Shown here in pieces: positions 49,511 to 54,717 of a stretch of 54,717 nt of DNA (within the stretch, counting starts at the first letter, position 1; the number at the start of each line of letters is the position of its first letter). The notes below the pieces were generated by a model. It had not been told where the DNA came from. It searched no databases and saw nothing but the letters and a program-made list of their open reading frames with translations. Where the stretch lies: contig DASUGM010000047.1 of NCBI GenBank assembly GCA_036274055.1, forward strand, positions 1 through 54,717, given 5' to 3'. Source of the DNA: DASUGM01 sp036274055 (GTDB lineage Bacteria > Acidobacteriota > Vicinamibacteria > Vicinamibacterales > SCN-69-37). The position numbers were made by a program, and so were the translations under genes.

Positions 49511-50132
49511 ACAGGTCGTCGAACGCGGGCTGCTGTTCGTCGTCTCGGCCCCGTCAGGCACCGGCAAGACCACGGTGGTTGAGCGGCTGGTCGGCAGGGT
49601 GCCGCACATCTCGCGATCCCGCTCGTATACCTCCCGCCCGCCCCGGCCCGACGAGACGATGGGGGTGGATTATAATTTTGTCAGCCGGGCGACGTTCGAA
49701 GACATGGTCCGGCGGGACGCCTTTCTCGAGTGGGCGGACATTTTCGGCAATTTCTACGGCACCGGCCGTCAGGACACTCAGGCGACGCTGGACGCGGGTA
49801 TCGACCTCGTTCTGGTCATCGACGTGCAGGGCGCGCGCCAGGTCCGGCAACGGGCCACCGATGCCGTCAACATCTTCGTGCTGCCGCCGTCATTCGAGAC
49901 GTTGAAGGCGCGTCTCCGGGGCCGCAACTCGGACCCTGACGAGGAGATCGCGCGCCGGCTCGAGACCGCGCGCCGCGAAGTGTCCGCCGTCGACGAATAC
50001 GACTATGTGGTTGTCAACGACGACGTCGATCGGTGCGTCAGGGAAATGGACGCAATCATGACCGCCGAACGCGCCCGACGGCAGCGGCGGCGAGCCGCGG
50101 TCGAGCCGATTATCCGGACGTTCAAGACGTAG
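49500..50132 (+). CDS. gmk: Guanylate kinase
   Basis: The 210-residue enzyme has the P-loop SAPSGTGKTTVVERL, SYTSRPPRPDET and VDYNFVSRATFE, and DVQGARQVR, all standard for Gmk, which phosphorylates GMP with ATP. The ATG at 49500 gives MSSRQVV and normal length. A single-armed heptad repeat separates it from rpoZ. Confidence 0.95.
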   Translation: MSSRQVVERGLLFVVSAPSGTGKTTVVERLVGRVPHISRSRSYTSRPPRPDETMGVDYNFVSRATFEDMVRRDAFLEWADIFGNFYGTGRQDTQATLDAGIDLVLVIDVQGARQVRQRATDAVNIFVLPPSFETLKARLRGRNSDPDEEIARRLETARREVSAVDEYDYVVVNDDVDRCVREMDAIMTAERARRQRRRAAVEPIIRTFKT

Positions 50133-50139
50133 AGAGCAC

Positions 50140-50227
50140 GAGGCCCAAGGCCCGAGGCCGAAGGCCCCAGGCCCAAGACAGGACCCAAGAGGCAAGACGC
50201 AAGACCCAAGACGCACGACCCAAGACG
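50140..50227. repeat. Heptad repeat, locus E: single arm between gmk and rpoZ
   Basis: Units run GAGGCCC, AAGGCCC, GAGGCCG, AAGGCCC, CAGGCCC, AAGACAG, then AAGACGC, AAGACCC, AAGACGC, ACGACCC, AAGACGA. The AAGACNC family matches locus B and F. Unlike A to D there is no complementary arm, and the flanking genes are co-directional, so it is not an obvious terminator. It sits just before the GGAG of rpoZ. Confidence 0.75.
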
Positions 50228-50241
50228 ATCAAGGAGCAGCA

Positions 50242-50442
50242 ATGTCCGAAACCCCACGGCCGACCGCTCGGCCGAAGAACTCGTTCGAATTTGTGACCGT
50301 CGCCTCGCATCGCGCGCGGCAGCTGCTCGAGGGCTGCACGCCGAAGGTCGAAGGCTCGCCCAAGCCGGCGCGCCGCGCGCTGCAGGAAGTCGTGTCGGGC
50401 GCGATCAAGCGCAGCGACAACACGCCTCCGTCGGACGAGTAG
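50242..50442 (+). CDS. rpoZ: RNA polymerase omega subunit
   Basis: The 66-residue protein has the omega core NSFEFVTVASHRARQLLEG and GSPKPARRALQEV. It helps assemble RNA polymerase by wrapping the beta-prime C-terminus. It is short but complete for the family. AAGGAG lies 5 bases before the ATG. It is followed by coaBC, the common order gmk-rpoZ-coaBC. Confidence 0.92.
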   Translation: MSETPRPTARPKNSFEFVTVASHRARQLLEGCTPKVEGSPKPARRALQEVVSGAIKRSDNTPPSDE

Positions 50443-50453
50443 CGAGCCGCGCG

Positions 50454-51665
50454 ATGGCGTTCGTCGGGCTCGGCGTCAGCGGCGGCATCGGCGCCTACAA
50501 GGCGATCGAAGTCGCGCGCTTGCTGCAGAAGCAAGGTCACCGCGTGCAGGCGGTGATGACGCGCAATGCGACTCGCTTCGTCGGTCCGCTGACCTTCGAA
50601 GCGATCACGCGCGAGCCGGTGATTCTCGGGCAGTTCAAGCCGGGGATGAACGCCGACATCGAGCACATCGCGCTGGCGTCGGACATGGACCTGCTGCTGG
50701 TCGCGCCGGCGACCGCCAATGTCATCGGCAAGTTCGCCAACGGCATCGCCGACGATTTTCTGAGCGCGCTCTACCTCGCGACGCGCGCCCCGGTGCTGAT
50801 GGCGCCGGCCATGAACACCAACATGTGGGAGCACGAGGCGGTGCGCGAGAACATCGCGCGCCTCGAGCGCCGCGGGGTGCGCTTCGTCGATCCCGGCGCA
50901 GGCTATCTCGCCTGCGGATGGGTGGGGAAGGGCCGGCTGGCCGAGCCGGAGGACATCGCCGCCGCGGCGGCGAAGATGCTGGCGCCCACCACCTCATTGG
51001 CCGGGACGCGCGTGCTGGTGACGGCCGGCCCGACGCTGGAAGACATCGACCCGGTGCGATTCGTCGGCAACCGCTCGAGTGGACGGATGGGGTTCGCGAT
51101 CGCGGCCGCGGCGCGCGTTCGCGGCGCGCGCGTCGTGCTCGTGGCCGGACCGACGACCGTGGCGCCGCCGGATGTGCACGAGTTCGTGCGCGTGCGCAGT
51201 GCCCGCGAGATGCATCAAGCGGTCGTCGCGCGCGCCGGCGACGCCGATGTGATCGTGATGGCGGCGGCGGTCGCCGACTACACGCCAGTCGCCGTCGCCG
51301 GTGAAAAGATCGAGAAGGGCGGCGCGCTGTCGCTGCAACTCGAGCGCACGACCGACATTCTCAAAGATCTGGGCGCGCGCCGCGGCGACCGTGCGCGGCC
51401 CGTGCTGGTCGGCTTCGCCGCGCAGACCGGCGACCCGGTGGCGGCGGCCCGCCGCAAGCTCGAGTCGAAGCGCGTCGACCTCATCGTCGCCAACGACGTT
51501 ACCGCGCCGGGCGCCGGTTTCGACGTCGACACCAACGTCGTGACGCTGGTGTCGCGCGACAGCACGGAGGCATTGCCGTTGCTGCCCAAGGCCGACGTCG
51601 CCGCGGCCGTCCTCGATCGCGTCGAGCGGCTCCTCGTCGCAACTCCTGCTATCGTTCAGTCGTGA
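50454..51665 (+). CDS. coaBC: Bifunctional phosphopantothenoylcysteine decarboxylase/synthetase
   Basis: The 403-residue protein has the CoaC domain (SGGIGAYKAIEVARLL, ADIEHIALA with the catalytic His, PAMNTNMW, YLACGWVGKGRL with the catalytic Cys) and then the CoaB domain (VTAGPTLEDIDPVRFVGNRS, SGRMG, AAAVADYTP). It makes phosphopantetheine from phosphopantothenate and cysteine in CoA synthesis. Its stop overlaps the next gene as GTGA. Confidence 0.95.
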   Translation: MAFVGLGVSGGIGAYKAIEVARLLQKQGHRVQAVMTRNATRFVGPLTFEAITREPVILGQFKPGMNADIEHIALASDMDLLLVAPATANVIGKFANGIADDFLSALYLATRAPVLMAPAMNTNMWEHEAVRENIARLERRGVRFVDPGAGYLACGWVGKGRLAEPEDIAAAAAKMLAPTTSLAGTRVLVTAGPTLEDIDPVRFVGNRSSGRMGFAIAAAARVRGARVVLVAGPTTVAPPDVHEFVRVRSAREMHQAVVARAGDADVIVMAAAVADYTPVAVAGEKIEKGGALSLQLERTTDILKDLGARRGDRARPVLVGFAAQTGDPVAAARRKLESKRVDLIVANDVTAPGAGFDVDTNVVTLVSRDSTEALPLLPKADVAAAVLDRVERLLVATPAIVQS

Positions 51666-52444
51666 GCGACCGGCTCGACATCGCAGGGCATCTGGCCCTG
51701 TACCGCGAACTCGGCGTCGACGGCCTTTCGCGCGACGCCTCGTGGCGGCAGCGGGGCCAAGACTCGGCTCACGGCTCACGGCTTACGGCTCACGCCGCGA
51801 GCTCAGCGCCCGACCCAAGTCCCAAGACCCAGGACCCAAGTCCCAAGACCCAAGACCCAAGTCTGACCGGGCCGATGGTCTGCGCGTCCCTCGAAGATTT
51901 ACGCGCTCACATCGGCCCGCTATGCACCCGCTGCAAGCTCTGCACGCTCGGCCGCAAGCAAGTCGTCTTCGGCGTCGGTAATCCGAATGCCGACCTGATG
52001 TTCGTCGGCGAAGCGCCGGGCGCCGACGAGGATCAGAAAGGCGAGCCGTTCGTCGGCCGCGCCGGGCAGCTGCTCACCAAGATCATCGAAGCGATCGGCA
52101 TGACCCGCGACGACGTCTACATCGCCAACGTGATCAAGTGCCGGCCGCCGGGTAATCGCAATCCCGAGCCCGACGAGGTCGAGGCCTGCGAGCCGTTCCT
52201 CTTTCAGCAGATCGACCTGATCAAGCCCAGGATCATTGTCGCGCTGGGCACCCACGCCGCGCACGCGCTCTTGAAAACCGACGCGCCGATTTCGCGGATG
52301 CGCGGTCAGGTCCACAACTTCCGCGGCGGAATCAAGTTGATTCCGACGTTTCATCCCGCCTTCCTGCTGCGCAGCCCCGATCGCAAGCGCGACGTGTGGG
52401 AAGACATGAAAAAAGTGCGTGCCCTCCTCGCCGAGCCCGACTGA
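51662..52444 (+). CDS. Uracil-DNA glycosylase, family 4, with heptad-coded linker
   Basis: The 260-residue enzyme has the Fe-S cysteines near the start (C88, C91, C94 in CTRCKLC) and a further Cys pair in VIKCRPPGNRNP and EACEPF, catalytic motif GEAPGADEDQKGEPF, and TFHPAFLLR. Residues 1-30 are a helical cap (LDIAGHLALYRELGVDGL). Residues 32-70 are a low-complexity linker (DPSPKTQ twice, then DPSLTG) written entirely by heptad repeats; 21 bases equal three heptads and seven codons. Start GTG overlaps the coaBC stop; TATCGT lies 6 bases upstream, so a leaderless internal promoter is possible. Confidence 0.9.
   Translation: MSDRLDIAGHLALYRELGVDGLSRDASWRQRGQDSAHGSRLTAHAASSAPDPSPKTQDPSPKTQDPSLTGPMVCASLEDLRAHIGPLCTRCKLCTLGRKQVVFGVGNPNADLMFVGEAPGADEDQKGEPFVGRAGQLLTKIIEAIGMTRDDVYIANVIKCRPPGNRNPEPDEVEACEPFLFQQIDLIKPRIIVALGTHAAHALLKTDAPISRMRGQVHNFRGGIKLIPTFHPAFLLRSPDRKRDVWEDMKKVRALLAEPD
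51757..51865. repeat. Heptad repeat, locus F: inside the uracil-DNA glycosylase gene
   Basis: Units are GGCTCAC, GGCTCAC, GGCTTAC, GGCTCAC, then, after a short break, ACCCAAG, TCCCAAG, ACCCAGG, ACCCAAG, TCCCAAG, ACCCAAG, ACCCAAG. The second group is the same family as loci B and E. The repeat keeps the frame open and encodes a linker between the N-terminal helices and the Fe-S glycosylase domain. Confidence 0.8.
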
Positions 52445-54668
52445 GCACATCGTCGCGGTTGCGGTACCGGTACCGGGCCTCGACCTGCTGAGCTATCGCG
52501 TCCTCGCCGCGGCGGCCCCGGCCAAGGGGGCGCGCGTCAACGTGCCGCTCGGCTCACGAACCGTCACCGGAGTCGTCGTCAACCCCGCGGCCGAGGCGCC
52601 GGCCGGCGCGCAGTTGCGCGACGCGATCGCGGTGCTCGACGACGGCGCGTTCCTGCCGCCGGCGATCGTCGACCTCGCGCTCTGGGTCGGCGACTACTAC
52701 GCCTCGGGGCCTGGCGACGCGCTCGCGGTCGCAATGCCGCCGTCGGCGCGGCGCGGCGAAGCATCGGCGTTTCGGACCCGGAAGGTCGTACGCGCGGCTG
52801 CCGGCGCCGACCTCGCAGCGGCGGAAGGCACGCTGCGCGGCGCCAAACAGCGCGCAGCGCTCGCGCACGTGCGCGGGTTGGCGGACGGCGCGCCGCTCCC
52901 GGATCTGGCGCGCGCGGGGTTCTCCGGCGAGACCATCCGCAGCCTGGCTGCCGCCGGTCTCGTCGAGGTCCGCGACGACATCCACGAACGCGATCCATTC
53001 GCTGGCGGCGGCAGCGGTCACGGTGAATGGACGATGGCCCGGGGCGACACAGCCGGCTACGCGCTGACGAGCGAGCAGGAGGGGGCGCTGCGGCGGCTCG
53101 AGTCGATCGCCGATGCGGGCGCGTTCAAGAGCGTGCTGCTGCACGGCGTCACCGGCAGCGGCAAGACCGAGCTCTACCTGCGCCTGACCCGGCACGTCAT
53201 CGCGGCCGGCCGCCGGGCCCTGATCCTGGTGCCGGAAATCGCCCTGACGCCCTCGGCGGCGGGACAGTTCCGCGCCCGCTTCGGGCCGCGGGTCGCGATT
53301 CAGCACAGCGCGCTGTCCGAGGGCGAACGTCACGACCAGTGGCAGCGCATCCGCCGCGGCGACGTCGACGTCGTCATCGGGACCCGGTCGGCGGTGTTCG
53401 CGCCGCTCGAACACGTCGCGCTGATCGTCGTCGACGAAGAGCATGAGAGTTCCTACAAGCAGGACGAATCGCCGCGCTACAACGGCCGCGACGTTGCGGT
53501 GATGCGCGCGCACATGGAAGGGGCGATGGTCCTGCTGGGATCGGCGACGCCGTCGCTGGAGTCGGCCGCCAACGCGCGCGCCGGCCGCTACGAGCTGGTG
53601 CGCCTCACCAGGCGCGTTCTCGACCGTCCGCTCGCCCAGGTCCGCATCGTCGACATGCGGCCGGAGTTCGCGGCGCAGGGGGCTGATGTCACGTTCAGCG
53701 CGCCGCTGCTCGAAGCGATCGAACAGCGGCTTTCCCGCGGCGAGCAATCGCTGGTATTGCTGAATCGTCGCGGCTTCGCGACGGTGATCTTCTGCCGTCA
53801 GTGCGGCGCGTCGGTCGAGTGCCCGCATTGCTCGGTGACGTTGACGTTCCATCGCGCCGCGCGGCGGGTGCGCTGTCACTACTGCAACTACTCGGCCTAC
53901 GCGCCGAAGGCGTGCGGGCAATGCGGCGGCGAGTTTCTCGAGCAATCCGGCTACGGCACCGAGCGGCTCGAGGCCGACGCGAAAGCGCGGTTCCCGGGCG
54001 CGCGAGTTGCACGGGTCGATCGCGACACCATCCGCAGGCGCGGCGCGATTGCGCGCGTGCTCAGTGCGGTAGCCGCCGGCGAGATCGACATCCTCGTCGG
54101 CACCCAGATGATTGCCAAGGGCCATGATTTTCCGGCGGTCACGCTCGTCGGCGTCATCTCCGCCGACGTTGGACTCGGCCTGGCCGACTTCCGCGCCTCG
54201 GAGCGGACGTTCCAGCTGCTCACGCAGGTGGTGGGGCGAGCCGGCCGCGGCGAGACGCCGGGCGAGGCGCTGATCCAGACGCTCTATCCGGATCACTATT
54301 CGATCCGAACCGCGGCAGCACAGGATTACGCGGCGTTTTTCGCGAAGGAGATCGAGTTCCGCGAGCAGATGCACTATCCGCCGGCGGTCTCGCTGATCAA
54401 CGTCGTCGTCAAAGGCCGGACGCTGGACGGGGCGATGGCCGACGCCGCGGCGATGGTCGCGCACCTGCGGCAACAGCCGGGGGCGGGCCGGATTCTCGGC
54501 CCGGCGCCGGCGCCACTCGCGCGGCTCAAGGACGACTATCGAGTCCAGTTTCTAGTCAAAGGCGCGCGGCGCGCCGCGATGCGGCAGGCCGTCGCGGCGG
54601 CGCTGGCCGCCAGGCCGGAGCTTCGGCGGCGGGTGATTGTGGACGTTGATCCGATGTCGACGATGTGA
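52419..54668 (+). CDS. priA: Primosomal replication protein N' (replication restart helicase)
   Basis: The 749-residue protein has an N-terminal 3'-end binding domain (VAVPVPGLDLLSYRV), a winged-helix part, then a helicase: HGVTGSGKTELYLR (Walker A), VDEEHESSYKQDESPRYNGR (DEEH box), GSATPSLES, and the zinc-binding region CRQCGASVECPHC, CHYC and CGQCGG, followed by GTERLEADAKARFPG and VGRAGRG. It restarts collapsed replication forks. The GTG start lies within the end of the glycosylase gene (26-base overlap). It is full length. Confidence 0.93.
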   Translation: MPSSPSPTEHIVAVAVPVPGLDLLSYRVLAAAAPAKGARVNVPLGSRTVTGVVVNPAAEAPAGAQLRDAIAVLDDGAFLPPAIVDLALWVGDYYASGPGDALAVAMPPSARRGEASAFRTRKVVRAAAGADLAAAEGTLRGAKQRAALAHVRGLADGAPLPDLARAGFSGETIRSLAAAGLVEVRDDIHERDPFAGGGSGHGEWTMARGDTAGYALTSEQEGALRRLESIADAGAFKSVLLHGVTGSGKTELYLRLTRHVIAAGRRALILVPEIALTPSAAGQFRARFGPRVAIQHSALSEGERHDQWQRIRRGDVDVVIGTRSAVFAPLEHVALIVVDEEHESSYKQDESPRYNGRDVAVMRAHMEGAMVLLGSATPSLESAANARAGRYELVRLTRRVLDRPLAQVRIVDMRPEFAAQGADVTFSAPLLEAIEQRLSRGEQSLVLLNRRGFATVIFCRQCGASVECPHCSVTLTFHRAARRVRCHYCNYSAYAPKACGQCGGEFLEQSGYGTERLEADAKARFPGARVARVDRDTIRRRGAIARVLSAVAAGEIDILVGTQMIAKGHDFPAVTLVGVISADVGLGLADFRASERTFQLLTQVVGRAGRGETPGEALIQTLYPDHYSIRTAAAQDYAAFFAKEIEFREQMHYPPAVSLINVVVKGRTLDGAMADAAAMVAHLRQQPGAGRILGPAPAPLARLKDDYRVQFLVKGARRAAMRQAVAAALAARPELRRRVIVDVDPMSTM

Positions 54669-54687
54669 GGAAGCAGGAGACATTAGG

Positions 54688-54710
54688 AAAAAGGGACCGG
54701 GTCGCTTTTT
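54688..54710. terminator. AT-capped palindrome after priA
   Basis: AAAAAGGGACC (54688-54698) and GGGTCGCTTTTT (54699-54710) form an imperfect inverted repeat. As RNA on plus it ends in a T-tract and could terminate the long ugd-to-priA unit; on the other strand it would do the same. Confidence 0.5.
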
Positions 54711-54717
54711 ACGTAAA

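Noticed and set aside
52554..54473. A 639-codon open frame on minus opposite priA
   Set aside because: Full antisense shadow of a well-conserved gene; composition is Arg/Asp/His-rich and motif-free.

Overview
The window is GC-rich bacterial chromosome (GC is also high at third codon positions) and looks like Acidobacteriota, probably the Vicinamibacteria side of the phylum. The basis is a secreted VWA protein of the type first described from Acidobacteria (15235-16545), next to a very long Oar-like TonB-dependent receptor with an N-terminal carboxypeptidase-regulatory-like domain. Many starts are GTG or TTG and many gene junctions are 4-base GTGA/ATGA overlaps. The assignment rests on protein character only; no search was run. 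I see no transposase, integrase, phage gene or CRISPR array.

Layout. 2-3344: end of a histidine kinase, a DinB-like secreted protein, and a two-gene operon (glycine-zipper secreted protein plus a kinase-like secreted protein). 3460-5270: an aminotransferase, a heptad-repeat hairpin, tRNA-Lys, a palindromic repeat and a small GIY-YIG nuclease. 5307-8453: a cupredoxin, a membrane-tethered AraC regulator and a divergent D-aminoacylase, with candidate operator repeats between the last two. 8484-13496: a minus-strand operon of response regulator, O-methyltransferase, arginase and a giant membrane protein with two PA14 domains. 13583-19807: two lineage-type unknowns, the VWA protein and the TonB receptor. 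19896-21830: a solitary DNA methyltransferase, a small lipoprotein and a membrane protein. 22077-25992: D,D-carboxypeptidase, glycogen synthase, thioredoxin and thioredoxin reductase. 26100-28336 (minus): the tRNA 2-thiouridylase mnmA coupled to a cysteine desulfurase. 28480-36568: bactofilin and a methyltransferase-like gene, then a seven-gene overlapping unit (SAM hydrolase, glpX, MFS, tsaC, hflX, TPR/SLH lipoprotein, pgsA) entered through a 21-bp hairpin. 36750-46854: an exopolysaccharide locus, with UDP-glucuronate decarboxylase, initiating sugar-phosphate transferase and five glycosyltransferases on minus and UDP-glucose dehydrogenase and galE on plus. 46851-54668: MsbA-like ABC exporter, yicC, gmk, rpoZ, coaBC, family-4 uracil-DNA glycosylase and priA.

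How the genes fit together. Ugd makes UDP-glucuronate, which the divergent UXS-type enzyme can turn into UDP-xylose. The cysteine desulfurase supplies sulfur for MnmA, which acts on the wobble U34 of tRNAs such as the tRNA-Lys(UUU) encoded here. TrxA and TrxB form a redox pair. yicC-gmk-rpoZ-coaBC-UDG-priA is a housekeeping block.

The most unusual feature is a set of degenerate 7-bp-period repeats at six clear loci (4593, 19841, 25991, 36571, 50140, 51757) plus a weak seventh (25021). Unit sequences differ between families but the period stays 7. At three loci (19841, 25991, 36571) the repeats form long inverted arms between convergent genes, at 4593 they form them between a gene and the tRNA, and at 51757 they lie in frame inside the uracil-DNA glycosylase gene. 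Other points worth checking are the hairpin that pairs with the ribosome binding site of the SAM hydrolase, the 12-bp direct repeats in the AraC/aminoacylase divergon, and six starts placed 6-11 bases after a -10 box, suggesting leaderless mRNAs.
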